The position numbers were made by a program, and so were the translations under genes. This document shows positions 34,397 to 42,836 of a DNA stretch of 64,000 nt, piece after piece. Location of the stretch: positions 62,001 to 126,000 of the forward strand of contig JAJZPG010000005.1 of assembly GCA_021811235.1 (NCBI GenBank), in the 5' to 3' direction. Positions within the stretch are counted from its first letter, which is position 1. Every line of letters begins with the position of its first letter. Below the pieces are notes generated by a model that was not told the origin of the DNA, did not search any database, and worked only from the letters and a program-made list of their open reading frames with translations. Origin of the DNA: Pseudomonadota bacterium. GTDB taxonomy: Bacteria > Pseudomonadota > Gammaproteobacteria > Burkholderiales > Thiobacillaceae.

Positions 34397-35797
34397 CTAT
34401 AGCCAGTATTCGAACCGCCGCGCCACCCACTCCTGCAGCCGCAGGAATATCGACCGCCGCCGCCATTGCACGGGATCGACGGGATCCGAGGCCGCCCGGT
34501 CCTGTGCAAACATGCTGTCCATCTGGCGCGCAAAATCCGCCCCCAGGACCACGGCGTTCAATTCGTCGTTGTGCAGGAAGCTGCGCCAGTCCAGGTTGGT
34601 GGAGCCGATGGTGGACCACACTCCGTCGATCGATGCCGTCTTCGAATGGAGGATGGCGTCGCGTCGTTCGTAGATATGCACGCCTGCGTCCAGCAGCTCG
34701 ACATAGTGCGAGCGGCCGGCGTGAAACACCGCCCACGAATCGGTTTTCCCGGGGAGGACAAGCTGTACGTCCACCCCGCGCCGGGCGGCGTCGGCCAGGG
34801 CCTGGCGCAATTGCGGATCGGGCACGAAATAGGCGTTGGTGAGATGCACCGTGCGTTCCGCGTGGGCGATGGCAGACAGCAGGGTGAGATAGATCGGGCG
34901 ATCGTCAGAGTCGGACCGGCTGCCGATTGCGCGCACGATCCCATCGCCTTGGGGGCGTAGCGCGGGGAAGTAGGTGCGGTCCGCCAGGAGCGGGCCGTTC
35001 TGCCGGTTCCAGGTGTCCATGAAATATTTCTGGAACTCGGCGACGGCCGGGCCATCGATCTGCAGATGGGTGTCGCGCCAGCCGCGCTCCGGTTCGGTGT
35101 GCTTTTTCCGGGGGCGGGCGGACGAGCCGCTCGAATAGGATTCGCTGATATTGATGCCGCCCAGGAACGCGGTCCTGCCGTCGACGACCAGCAGTTTCCG
35201 GTGGTCGCGGTTGTTCAGCAGCCATTCCTTGTTGTTGACCTTCGCCGGGTTGATCGGATTGAACTCGAGCGTCTGGATGCCGCCGGCGCGCAAGCGCGCG
35301 AAAAACGCCCTGGGTGTATCGATGCTGCCGACGCTGTCGTAGATCACATTGACCTGCACGCCCGCCGCCTGTTTTTCCAGCAGCAGCGCAGCGAATTCGG
35401 TGCCGATCTCGCCGTCCTCGAAGATGTATGTTTCGAGATTGATGTGGTCCCGTGCGGCGCGGATCGCAGCGAACATCGCACGGTAGGTCGCCGGCCCGTC
35501 CTGCAGCAGGGTCAGCCGGTTGCCGAGGACCAGCGGGCTGTCCCGGTTGATCGCTTCCTCCAGTGCCAGATGCTTCTGCAGGATGTCGCTGCGACCTGAT
35601 TCGTCCTTGAGCTTGTCCAGGATGGCAGTGCGCTGGCTGGCCGCAACCGGACCGCGTGCCGTTTCAAACACCACCGCGGGCCTGGGGTGCGGGGGCGGCG
35701 CGGGATGCCGGGCCTCGGGCAGCGAGGCACAGGCTGGCAGCAGGATGATGAGTCCGCATGCCGCTGCACGGCGGAACAATGCGGCAAAGGATTGCAT
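34397..35797 (-). CDS. Phospholipase D-family (cardiolipin synthase-like) lipoprotein
   Basis: 466 residues from MQSFAAL. A lipoprotein signal ends in LPAC. There are two PLD motifs: HRKLLVVDGRTAFLGG near 205 (HxKx4D) and HSKTASIDGVWSTIGS near 390. Both HKD sites are intact. It resembles ClsA/ClsB-type enzymes but is lipid-anchored rather than carrying two N-terminal helices. It probably acts on phosphatidylglycerol or related lipids at the envelope. An upstream ATG at 35845 would add a non-signal extension. Confidence 0.88.
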   Translation of the reverse strand: MQSFAALFRRAAACGLIILLPACASLPEARHPAPPPHPRPAVVFETARGPVAASQRTAILDKLKDESGRSDILQKHLALEEAINRDSPLVLGNRLTLLQDGPATYRAMFAAIRAARDHINLETYIFEDGEIGTEFAALLLEKQAAGVQVNVIYDSVGSIDTPRAFFARLRAGGIQTLEFNPINPAKVNNKEWLLNNRDHRKLLVVDGRTAFLGGINISESYSSGSSARPRKKHTEPERGWRDTHLQIDGPAVAEFQKYFMDTWNRQNGPLLADRTYFPALRPQGDGIVRAIGSRSDSDDRPIYLTLLSAIAHAERTVHLTNAYFVPDPQLRQALADAARRGVDVQLVLPGKTDSWAVFHAGRSHYVELLDAGVHIYERRDAILHSKTASIDGVWSTIGSTNLDWRSFLHNDELNAVVLGADFARQMDSMFAQDRAASDPVDPVQWRRRSIFLRLQEWVARRFEYWL

Positions 35798-35869
35798 GCG
35801 CGTGCCGGATGGGGGGGTACGCGGGCGCACGGGCGGATGGCACATCGTTGTCTCCCCGGGCGCGGCCGA

Positions 35870-36277
35870 CTAGGGGGCGCGGCTTGTCTTCCGTTGAGCC
35901 GCGGCAGCGGCCAGCCTGTTGATGAACTGGCCGCCTGACGACAGCGACAGGGCGATCGCTTGGCGGGCCAGCATCCCGACGAGCAGCGAACCGCCGAGCG
36001 CCTGCCAGGGTTTCCGGCGCACCAGCCATACCCCGGCCAAGGCTGCGCCGGACAAGCTCGCATAGGGATGCTGGCGCACCACGTCGCGAGCCAGCGGTGC
36101 GGCCATCTGGGCGAGTCCGACCAGGGAGGCGAGTGGCCCGTGGGTGTCTGCGGACAGACGCTGGCTCAGGATGTCACGGTTCATCCGCAGGCGGGCCTCG
36201 GCGTCGCCGGGCGTGGACGATTCTGTGCGGGCTCCCGGCGCATGCACGCCCGGGCCTGGATTGTCTGGATTCATCAT
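35870..36277 (-). CDS. Small YqjK-like membrane-associated protein
   Basis: 135 residues. The N-terminus is soluble (NRDILSQRLSADTHG), and two weak hydrophobic stretches occur (GAALAGVWLV and GSLLVGMLARQAIAL). The start overlaps the previous gene stop by 4 bp (ATGA). Position after a YqjD/ElaB-like gene and a YqjE-like holin-family gene matches the enteric yqjD-yqjE-yqjK order. The sequence similarity is not strong, so the name is by context. Confidence 0.7.
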   Translation of the reverse strand: MMNPDNPGPGVHAPGARTESSTPGDAEARLRMNRDILSQRLSADTHGPLASLVGLAQMAAPLARDVVRQHPYASLSGAALAGVWLVRRKPWQALGGSLLVGMLARQAIALSLSSGGQFINRLAAAAAQRKTSRAP

Positions 36278-36648
36278 GGGGGATCCTTCAAACCGAACAA
36301 CTGCATGTCCTGGGCTAACTGCTCGCGCACGCGCGGGAAGGCGGGCACCGTGGGCGGCGCCCGCCGATAGGCCCAGCCCGCAAGCATCGCCACGGCGAGC
36401 GGCACTGCCGGGACGGCCCATAGCAGCCAGTGCCCGCTGGCCGTGGCCGCATGCAGCATCAGCGCGACGCCGGCAAACAGCAGCGCCAGCAAGCCTGCGC
36501 TTGCCAGCAGCAGCAGATAGCCCAGCCGCCGCACCTGCCGCGACTGCCACCAGGCTGCGTCCTGTTTGAGCAGTTGGGCGTAGGCGCTGACATACCCGGT
36601 CAGCAGGCCGGGCTCGTCCAGCATTATCCGGAGCAGCGGGGGCCACAT
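36274..36648 (-). CDS. YqjE-like (phage holin superfamily) membrane protein
   Basis: 124 residues with two membrane helices (LGYLLLLASAGLLALLFAGVALML and HWLLWAVPAVPLAVAMLAGWAY). The N-terminus (LLTGYVSAYAQLLKQDAAWWQSRQVRRLG) fits the YqjE/holin-X pattern. It is not a phage lysis gene by context. It is translationally coupled to the next gene and lies 30 bp downstream of the DUF883 gene, forming a three-gene unit. Confidence 0.82.
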   Translation of the reverse strand: MWPPLLRIMLDEPGLLTGYVSAYAQLLKQDAAWWQSRQVRRLGYLLLLASAGLLALLFAGVALMLHAATASGHWLLWAVPAVPLAVAMLAGWAYRRAPPTVPAFPRVREQLAQDMQLFGLKDPP

Positions 36649-36678
36649 CGCCTGGGATGCCTCGGCAAACTGCAGCGA

Positions 36679-36981
36679 TCAGTGATGACTGTGATGCCTG
36701 CCGATCGCGCCGGCCAGCAGCGCAATGGCTGCACCGGCGGCGGCGGCCATCAGCAGGGATTTCAGGGGCTGTTCCTGCACATAGTGCGCAGCCTGGTCGG
36801 TGGTGTGGGCGAGCACCTCGCGTGCCCGCGCCGTGCCGCTGCGAATCGCTTCGCTGCCACGAGCGGCGATCTCCTCTGCACTGGCGCGCGCTTCGTCGAG
36901 CGAGCGGCGCGCGTGCTCGGCCGCTGCACCGTTGCTGATTTCGCTGCTGGTGGATTTCGGGCTAAGGGAAGTGGATTCCAT
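36679..36981 (-). CDS. DUF883 (ElaB/YqjD-like) membrane-anchored protein
   Basis: 100 residues from MESTSLSPKS, with GGAGA before the ATG. A long helical region (RRSLDEARASAEEIAARGSEAIRSGTARAREVL) is followed by a C-terminal membrane segment (KSLLMAAAAGAAIALLAGAIGR). This is the tail-anchored topology of ElaB/YqjD, which associate with ribosomes in stationary phase in E. coli. It is the first gene of the trio. Confidence 0.88.
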   Translation of the reverse strand: MESTSLSPKSTSSEISNGAAAEHARRSLDEARASAEEIAARGSEAIRSGTARAREVLAHTTDQAAHYVQEQPLKSLLMAAAAGAAIALLAGAIGRHHSHH

Positions 36982-37406
36982 GGGGTTCTCCTGGATGATC
37001 ATTGAAATAACTGAAGGGAGTCGGCATGGGGCTGCCAGCTCAGACCCCAGCTTAGGCGGGCGACCGGCGTGGCATCAGGGGACAAGAGCGCACCCGCATG
37101 TCCGCCAATGCTCTGAACGGATGTAGGCCGCATCTGACATCCGTCTGGATGACAGACCCGTCGGACGTTGCTTACGTGCGACGGCCCTGTCCGCCGAGGC
37201 GAATCGCAGCGCTATCCGACAGATACGGCCTGGGTGACGGGCCATCATGCTTCGAACGGCGTAAGCAAGGATTCCTGCCACCCGGCATGGGAGGACGCCG
37301 GCCCGCTACACCGGGGCGGCCGGGCGTGGCGGTGCCGCGGCAGGCTGCAGGGGCGAGAGGGTCGGCTCTGCGCCATTCCAATTTCCATTCTTGAGGAGAC
37401 GTCGTC
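36982..37406. other. 425-bp divergent gene-free region
   Basis: It separates the DUF883 gene (minus) and the first DUF1328 gene (plus). It holds a degenerate copy of the stress dyad at 37122-37139 (TGTAGGC-CGCA-TCTGACA), a half site ATCCGACA near 37216 and a partial copy near 37168. No coding frame is convincing. Confidence 0.5.
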
Positions 37407-37580
37407 ATGCTGAAATGGGCACTGGTTTTTTTCATCATCTCGCTGGCCGCCGGTGTGCTGGGATTCACCGGCATTGCAGCAGGCGCGGCTGCCGTGGCCA
37501 AGACCTTGTTCTACATAGCCCTTGCGCTGTTCCTGATCTTCCTGGTCCTCGGCCTGATCGCAATCCGCGCCGCCAGATAA
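37407..37580 (+). CDS. DUF1328 small membrane protein
   Basis: 57 residues: [22 protein letters not shown], then [29 protein letters not shown]. Two hydrophobic helices with a conserved GFxGxAAGAAxxAK turn define DUF1328 (YtjA type). GAGGAGAC lies upstream of the ATG. It is probably inner membrane and of unknown function. A paralogue follows at 37740. Confidence 0.88.
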   Translation: MLKWALVFFIISLAAGVLGFTGIAAGAAAVAKTLFYIALALFLIFLVLGLIAIRAAR

Positions 37581-37603
37581 GTCACCCCGGTAGATTCGGT
37601 GAA

Positions 37604-37621
37604 TGTAGGAATCGTCCGACA
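37604..37621. promoter_or_regulatory. Perfect copy of the TGTMGGA-N4-TCCKACA dyad
   Basis: TGTAGGA-ATCG-TCCGACA is an intact dyad between the two DUF1328 genes, 119 bp upstream of the second. Confidence 0.6.
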
Positions 37622-37739
37622 CCAACATCGTCGTCAGCCGATGGCGCGGGAATCGTACGAAGTTAGGCTGAACTTACCTGTCACACTCGCTAAACACAAA
37701 CCGCCCGCGGCGGCTGCGGATCCAGTCAAGGAGAACTCC

Positions 37740-37904
37740 ATGCTCTATTACGCCCTGGTATTTTTCATCATCGCCATCGTGGCGGCCGTGTTCGGATTTT
37801 CCGGCCTGGCGGCCGGCGCAGCCGGCATCGCCAAGATCCTTTTCGTGGTTTTTCTGGTGATGGCCATCGCCACTTTCGTGGTCAACCTCGTGCGCGGCCG
37901 CTAG
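37740..37904 (+). CDS. DUF1328 small membrane protein, second copy
   Basis: 54 residues: [22 protein letters not shown], then [29 protein letters not shown]. It has the same two-helix architecture and [14 protein letters not shown] turn as the copy at 37407, with AAGGAGA before the ATG. Tandem paralogues suggest dosage or differential regulation. A dyad operator lies between them. Confidence 0.9.
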   Translation: MLYYALVFFIIAIVAAVFGFSGLAAGAAGIAKILFVVFLVMAIATFVVNLVRGR

Positions 37905-37952
37905 GTGGGCGCGATGCTAGAATCGATCGCAGGTCATTGAGCGGGAGCAGGC

Positions 37953-38588
37953 ATGATTCAAGTTGCCATCGTCGACGATCATCAGATTGTTCGAACCGGC
38001 TTTCGCGAATTGCTGGCCGAGGATTCCGGAATCCACATCAGCTTCGAAGCGGCCAACGGAGACGAGGCGCTGGCGCTGCTGCGGACGTCCCCGTGCGACG
38101 TGCTGTTGCTCGACATTTCGTTGCCGGGCAAGAGCGGGGTCGACGTGCTGCGTGCCGTTCGCCAGCGCCATCCCGACATCAAGGTGCTGATCCTGAGCGG
38201 ATTCCCGGAGGAAAGCTACGCGCTTGCCATGATCAAGAATGGCGCAAACGGCTACCTCTGCAAGGATTGCGATCGGGACGAGCTGCTGCGGGCCATCCGG
38301 ACGGTCTCGCTCGGGCGCCGCTACGTCTCGGCACGCACGGCGGAACTGCTCGCAGACGAAATGAGCGGCGAGCGCTGCGGGGTGTTGCACGAGACCCTGT
38401 CGGACCGCGAGCTCCAGGTGTTCCTGCGGCTGGCGCGAGGCGAGTCGGTGTCGGACATCGCCGGACAACTGCATCTCAGCGTCAAGACCATCAGTACGTA
38501 CCGCTCGCGGGTGACCGAGAAACTGAACGTCGCGAGCAATGCCGAATTGGCTACCTATGCATTACGACACGGGCTCATTACCCAATAA
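37953..38588 (+). CDS. NarL/LuxR-family response regulator
   Basis: 211 residues. Receiver domain about 1-120: VAIVDDHQIVRTGF (acidic pocket), phosphoacceptor Asp in LLLDISLPG, Thr/Ser and Lys in LILSGF and YLCKD. LuxR-type HTH about 145-205: LSDRELQVFLRLARGESVSDIAGQLHLSVKTISTYRSRVTEKL. It lies beside a small receiver gene and a CHASE3 kinase gene, which may be partners. Its likely target is unproven; the dyad sites around it are candidates. Confidence 0.95.
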   Translation: MIQVAIVDDHQIVRTGFRELLAEDSGIHISFEAANGDEALALLRTSPCDVLLLDISLPGKSGVDVLRAVRQRHPDIKVLILSGFPEESYALAMIKNGANGYLCKDCDRDELLRAIRTVSLGRRYVSARTAELLADEMSGERCGVLHETLSDRELQVFLRLARGESVSDIAGQLHLSVKTISTYRSRVTEKLNVASNAELATYALRHGLITQ

Positions 38589-38619
38589 TTCCGCTGCGCC
38601 GACCCGCCGGGCAGGCCGG

Positions 38620-39024
38620 ATGGACAATCATCCCCCCATGCTGAAAGTGTTTCTGATCGAGGATTCGGCGCTGCTGCAGGAGCTGCTCTCTGGCATGTTG
38701 AGCGAGCTGGACGGCGTCGAGTTCTGCGGTTGCGCGGATGGCGAAACCGAGGCCTTGCACCGCCTGGCGCAGGCGCCGGTCGATCTCGTGATCATCGACA
38801 TCGAGTTGAAGCAGGGCAGCGGGATCGGCGTCCTCGACGCGCTGCAGACGGATTCCGGCCTGTACGGGAATCCCCGCAAGGCCGTGTTGACGAATTATGC
38901 GCATTCCACCATGCGGCAGCGTTGCGAGCGTTTCGGGACGGATGCCTTCTTCGACAAGTCGTTGCACATCAATCAGCTGATCGACTACGTGGTCGATGCG
39001 GCGCACAGGAAAGCCGCGTCCTGA
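38620..39024 (+). CDS. Stand-alone receiver-domain response regulator
   Basis: 134 residues, a receiver with no output domain: VFLIEDSALLQ (acidic pair), LVIIDIELKQGSG (Asp), AVLTNYAHS (Thr) and AFFDKSLH (Lys) are all present. The true start may be ATG 38638. It lies 31 bp after the NarL-type regulator and convergent with the kinase gene, so it may be a phosphate sink or adaptor in the same pathway. Confidence 0.85.
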   Translation: MDNHPPMLKVFLIEDSALLQELLSGMLSELDGVEFCGCADGETEALHRLAQAPVDLVIIDIELKQGSGIGVLDALQTDSGLYGNPRKAVLTNYAHSTMRQRCERFGTDAFFDKSLHINQLIDYVVDAAHRKAAS

Positions 39025-39057
39025 GGCCGGATTCCGGAGCCGTCCCCGAGGCGGCGT

Positions 39058-40440
39058 TCAGGCCGGCAGGGTGGCCCGGATCATGACGCCGGCGCCGGGC
39101 GAAGTGCGGATGTCGAGTTGTCCCCCGTGGGTGAAAACGCGGTGCTTGATCCCGGCGAGGCCATGGCGCGCGAGCTTGGGGGAATCGAGATCGAATCCCA
39201 CGCCGTCATCCTCGATCGTCAGTTCGATCGAGGCGCCCGTCACGCGCAACGACACGCTGACGTGGCGGGCATGCGCATACTTGCGGATATTGGTGAAGGC
39301 CTCCTGAACGATCCGGAACAGGCTGAGCGAGACCGCTTCGGAGAGCTCCGGCTCGGCCTCCGGCAGGTCGACCTTCACTTCGGTTTCCTCGCCCTGACGG
39401 AATTCCTCGATCAGCGCCTTCAGCGCCTCGATCAGCCCCAGGTCATACAGCAGCGCTGGCCGCAGGTCGTTGGTGATGCGCCGCTTGAGCGTGATGCCGC
39501 TGGTCAGGCTCTGGCGCAGTCGCGCCAGCCGCTGCGCCACCAGTTCGCGCGATTCGGGGGGCAGTTTGCGTTCGATCCAGTCGGCGTCGAGCTTGGCGGC
39601 GGTCAGCAGTGCGCCGAGCTCGTCGTGCATCTCGCGTGCCAGGTGCAGTTTCTCCGCCTCACGTACGTCGGTCAGATAAGTGGCGAGATTCGTCAGTTCC
39701 ACGGTACGGATGCGTACTTCGCGTTCGAGGCGTTCGTTTTCCGCCTGCAGCATGTCCTGGATTCTTTCCCGCAGTTCCTGCTTCTTCTGTTTCTGCGAGA
39801 TGGCCAGCACCAGCAGCAGCAGCGAGGCAATGGCCAGCAGCACGGTGCTGATCCGGGCGTTCTCGAAACCGTTCACCGACCTGCGGACGTTCTGCAGGTT
39901 TTCCGTGAGCAGCGCGAGCTTCATCAGGGCGTGCTGGCGACGATAGGCGCTCATTGCCATGTTGCCTTCGTCGAACCAGCTTTTTTGGAGCGGCGCGCCA
40001 TCCGCGATGTGCCGGGTGGTGAGTTCCATGCGGGCAGCCGCGCTATGGGCATGGTTGAGGAGCGCGGGCAAGGCGTGGCTTTCCGTGTTGTCCTTGTGGT
40101 CCGTTTCGATCACGCGGATGGCCTCGTGAATCTGGGGAACCGTGGCCCTGAAAGCGGCGAGGTAGAGTGGGTCGCGGGTGAGGGCGAAGCCGCGGGTCTC
40201 GGCCTGGGCGTCGAGCAGGAGCTGGTTCAGGCGGTCGAGGTGGTTGGCGCGCCGGGTGGTGTCCCCGAACTGCCGCATGGCGTCGAGTCCGGACGAGGCT
40301 TGCATGTAGCTGGCCACCAGCATGCCGATCAGCAGCGCCATGCCGACGGCCAGGTAAAGATGGGTGCTGAGGCGCAACCCGTCGCCCCGTTTCGGCAAGG
40401 GCTGATCCGGCGCGGGAGAGAGCGTAGTCGGCATGGACAT
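39058..40440 (-). CDS. CHASE3-type sensor histidine kinase (NarX/DegS-like HisKA_3)
   Basis: 460 residues. TM1 lies at about 27-47 (LYLAVGMALLIGMLVASYM), with a periplasmic CHASE3-like four-helix sensor (about 50-195, ETRGFALTRDPLYLAAF) and TM2 about 200-220 (VLLAIASLLLLVLAI). A HisKA_3 dimerisation helix follows, with phospho-His in HLAREMHDELGALLTAAKLD, and a C-terminal HATPase (DDGVGFD, HGLAGIKHRV). It pairs logically with the NarL-type regulator at 37953. A dyad operator lies just upstream at 40472-40489. Confidence 0.92.
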   Translation of the reverse strand: MSMPTTLSPAPDQPLPKRGDGLRLSTHLYLAVGMALLIGMLVASYMQASSGLDAMRQFGDTTRRANHLDRLNQLLLDAQAETRGFALTRDPLYLAAFRATVPQIHEAIRVIETDHKDNTESHALPALLNHAHSAAARMELTTRHIADGAPLQKSWFDEGNMAMSAYRRQHALMKLALLTENLQNVRRSVNGFENARISTVLLAIASLLLLVLAISQKQKKQELRERIQDMLQAENERLEREVRIRTVELTNLATYLTDVREAEKLHLAREMHDELGALLTAAKLDADWIERKLPPESRELVAQRLARLRQSLTSGITLKRRITNDLRPALLYDLGLIEALKALIEEFRQGEETEVKVDLPEAEPELSEAVSLSLFRIVQEAFTNIRKYAHARHVSVSLRVTGASIELTIEDDGVGFDLDSPKLARHGLAGIKHRVFTHGGQLDIRTSPGAGVMIRATLPA

Positions 40441-40471
40441 GATCGGGTGCGGACTGTCGAGATCGAGTTAT

Positions 40472-40489
40472 TGCAGGAATCTTCCGACA
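40472..40489. promoter_or_regulatory. Dyad operator between the kinase and entericidin genes
   Basis: TGCAGGA-ATCT-TCCGACA has one mismatch to the dyad. It sits 32 bp upstream of the kinase start and 129 bp upstream of the entericidin gene. A second half site TCCGACA lies at 40505-40511. Confidence 0.55.
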
Positions 40490-40617
40490 GGTCAATCCGT
40501 ACCCTCCGACAGATGGCGGGCAAGCCCCGGGCTAGGATGTTTCCATCGGCCGGCCAGGCCCCGCCGCAGTCGGATTGTGGGCGGTTCAATTTCTTTCTTG
40601 TGCGTCAGGAGAACACC

Positions 40618-40761
40618 ATGAAAACGCTTCTTGCATTGTTGATGTCTTCCGTTTTTGTCGTGCTGGCAGGCTGCAATACGGTGGCGGGTGCCGGCAAGGA
40701 TATCGAACGGGGTGGCGAGAAAGTCCAGGACACCGCCAAGGACGTCCAGGAAAAGATGTAA
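40618..40761 (+). CDS. Entericidin A/B-family lipoprotein
   Basis: 47 residues: signal MKTLLALLMSSVFVVLAG with lipobox Cys at residue 19 (LAGC), followed by the short family tail NTVAGAGKDIERGGEKVQD. Complete at this length. Entericidin-like lipoproteins are small envelope proteins induced in stress. It lies 36 bp upstream of the ferritin-like gene. A stress dyad lies upstream at 40472-40489. Confidence 0.93.
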   Translation: MKTLLALLMSSVFVVLAGCNTVAGAGKDIERGGEKVQDTAKDVQEKM

Positions 40762-40797
40762 CGGTTCTTGTCCTGTCCGCTTACCCGGGAGTGTGTC

Positions 40798-41376
40798 ATG
40801 AACACAGAGTCACGCCAGGCGGTGAGCACGATCGCCGATGAAGAGGCATCCGATGCCGGCGCCTTTCTCTCCGATGTCGCAACGCTCAGGGCGCGCGCCC
40901 GTCAGCATATCGAAGAGGGGGCGGTGACCGGGGGCTACAGCCTCAATGCACACGCGGCGGTCAAGGTGCTGAACGATGCGCTGGCCACCGAGCTTGTCTG
41001 CACCCTGCGCTATCGCCAGCATGCCTTCGTCGCCCGGGGCATCCATTCCGACCCGATCGCGCAGGAATTCCTGGTCCACTCCAACGAAGAGCTTGCGCAT
41101 GCCGACCTGCTTGCCAAGCGCATCGTACAACTGGGCGGCACGCCCGAATTCAACCCGGACAGGCTGAGCCAGCGTTCGCACGCCGAATACGCGGCGTGCG
41201 AAACCCTGGAGGCGATGATCCGGGAGAATCTGGTGGCCGAACGGATTGCGATCGAGAGCTATCGCGAAATGGTGCGCTATTTCGCCGAGCACGACCCCAC
41301 CACGCGCGCCATGCTGGAGGGCATTCTGGCCATGGAAGAAGCGCACGCCGACGAACTGGCGGACCTGCTGGGCTGA
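40798..41376 (+). CDS. Ferritin-like/bacterioferritin-type protein
   Basis: 192 residues from MNTESRQAVS. The four-helix ferritin-like fold shows iron ligands in LATELVCTLRYRQHAF (Glu), HSNEELAHADLLAKRI (Glu, His), ENLVAERIAIESYREM (Glu) and AMEEAHADELADLL (Glu, His). The N-terminal extension (about 1-50) is longer than in bacterioferritin. It is probably involved in iron storage or oxidative-stress defence. Confidence 0.88.
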   Translation: MNTESRQAVSTIADEEASDAGAFLSDVATLRARARQHIEEGAVTGGYSLNAHAAVKVLNDALATELVCTLRYRQHAFVARGIHSDPIAQEFLVHSNEELAHADLLAKRIVQLGGTPEFNPDRLSQRSHAEYAACETLEAMIRENLVAERIAIESYREMVRYFAEHDPTTRAMLEGILAMEEAHADELADLLG

Positions 41377-41399
41377 ATGCGCTGCGGCGTCGAGCCGCG

Positions 41400-42623
41400 C
41401 TAGTTTTTCGCGGGCTGCCGGCCGGGTGTCGCCGCCATCTCCGGCCAGGTCCTGGGCAGCAGCACCCACATGCGGCCGCGCTGCTTCATGCGTCCCGCGA
41501 GCTCGCCGGCCTCGTTGCCGAACCCCCAGAAATAATCGGCACGCACGCCGCCGCGGATGGCGCCGCCGGTGTCCTGGGCCATCACCAGCCGGTTCAGCGG
41601 TTCAGACGAATTGGGCTGGGTGGTGGCGAGGAAAACCGGGGCGCCGAGCGGGATGAAGCGCGGATCGACGGCGATCGAGCGGCCACCGGTGAGCGGCACG
41701 CCGAGCGCGCCGAGCGGGCCGGTGAGGCCGTTGGGCAGTTCGCGGAAGAACACATAGCTCGGATTGGCGGCGAGCAGGTCGGGCAGCCTGTCGGGGTTTT
41801 TTGCGCCCCAGTCCTTGATGCCCTGCATCGACGCCTGTTCGAGCTTCAGCTCGCCGCGTTCGACCAGCAGCTTGCCGATCGACTGATAGGGGTGGCCGTT
41901 CTGATCCGCGTAGCCGACGCGCATATGCGAACCGTCGGGCAGTTCGATGCGGCCCGAGCCCTGGATCTGCAGGAAGAAGAGGTCGACCGGGTCCTCGGCC
42001 CAGGCGATCGGCTGTCCCTTGAAACCGTTGCCGTTGCCATTGGCGGCAGCTTCGATCTCCTTGCGGCTGGGGTAGGGCACCAGCTTGTTGCCGGCCAGCC
42101 GCCCGCGCAGGCGCAGATTCTTCAGCTCGGGATAGAGGCTCGCCAGATCCACCGTAACGAGATCGTCAGGCACGGCATAGAGCGGATGGCGTGCGCGCTC
42201 GGTGCGCACGCGGTCGCCCTTGAGCAGGGGTTCGTAATAGCCGGTGACGAGCCCCTCGGCGCTGCCGTCTTCCTGGGTGGCCTGCCAGGGCTGGAAACGC
42301 TGCTCGAAGAAGGCGCGCACGGCGTCGTCGTCGGGTGCGGCCATCGTGGCCGCCTCGGCGCAAATCGCCTGCCAGGCGCTGCGCTTGACCAGCGTGGCGC
42401 AGCTTTGCAGGAAGGCCGGCCAGGCTTCGCTCGCCGTGTCGTCCTGCCAGAAAGCCACGCTGGACCATTCCACGGGCTTGAGCGTGGGGTAGACCTGCAC
42501 CGGGGCGGGGAGGGCGGGCGGAACGGGCTCGGGGGGCGGTGCCGGGGTCGGTGCGGGCGGCCGCACCGCACAGGCAGACAGCAGCAGGGCGAACAGCCAC
42601 GGGCTTGCACGTAACAGCATCAC
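41400..42623 (-). CDS. mltA: Membrane-bound lytic murein transglycosylase A
   Basis: 407 residues with a lipoprotein signal (LLSACAV, lipobox Cys). The double-psi beta-barrel/3D domain includes VTGYYEPLLKG, LQIQGSGRI, YADQNGHPY and the conserved MAQDTGGAI...RADYFWGFG segment with the catalytic Asp region. It cleaves peptidoglycan glycan strands. It is divergent from a small membrane ORF at 42684 and followed by rpe-type biosynthetic genes on the other strand. Confidence 0.94.
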   Translation of the reverse strand: MMLLRASPWLFALLLSACAVRPPAPTPAPPPEPVPPALPAPVQVYPTLKPVEWSSVAFWQDDTASEAWPAFLQSCATLVKRSAWQAICAEAATMAAPDDDAVRAFFEQRFQPWQATQEDGSAEGLVTGYYEPLLKGDRVRTERARHPLYAVPDDLVTVDLASLYPELKNLRLRGRLAGNKLVPYPSRKEIEAAANGNGNGFKGQPIAWAEDPVDLFFLQIQGSGRIELPDGSHMRVGYADQNGHPYQSIGKLLVERGELKLEQASMQGIKDWGAKNPDRLPDLLAANPSYVFFRELPNGLTGPLGALGVPLTGGRSIAVDPRFIPLGAPVFLATTQPNSSEPLNRLVMAQDTGGAIRGGVRADYFWGFGNEAGELAGRMKQRGRMWVLLPRTWPEMAATPGRQPAKN

Positions 42624-42683
42624 GGGTGAAGATGGCTCACAGCAGAAACACGTGCCGAGTATAACAACGGGGAGAACGTCCGC

Positions 42684-42776
42684 ATGGAGAACCAGGGATT
42701 GGGCTGGCTGCTGCTTGAAGCGGGGATTGCGCTGGGGCTGCTGGTGTTCATCGTGTGGTGGACGATGAAAAAATAA
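42684..42776 (+). CDS. 30-residue single-pass membrane protein
   Basis: MENQGLGWLLLEAGIAL continues into LGLLVFIVWWTMKK, a single hydrophobic helix with a short basic end. A strong GGGGAG ribosome-binding site lies about 9 bp upstream, and the stop is clean. It occupies the gap between the divergent mltA promoter and convergent apaG. The helix, ribosome-binding site and placement support a real small protein, function unknown. Confidence 0.6.
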   Translation: MENQGLGWLLLEAGIALGLLVFIVWWTMKK

Positions 42777-42836
42777 GCGCCCGATTCAGAGGGGGGCGGG
42801 ATGCGAGGCCGCACTGCTCCCGCAAAACCCGTGGGC

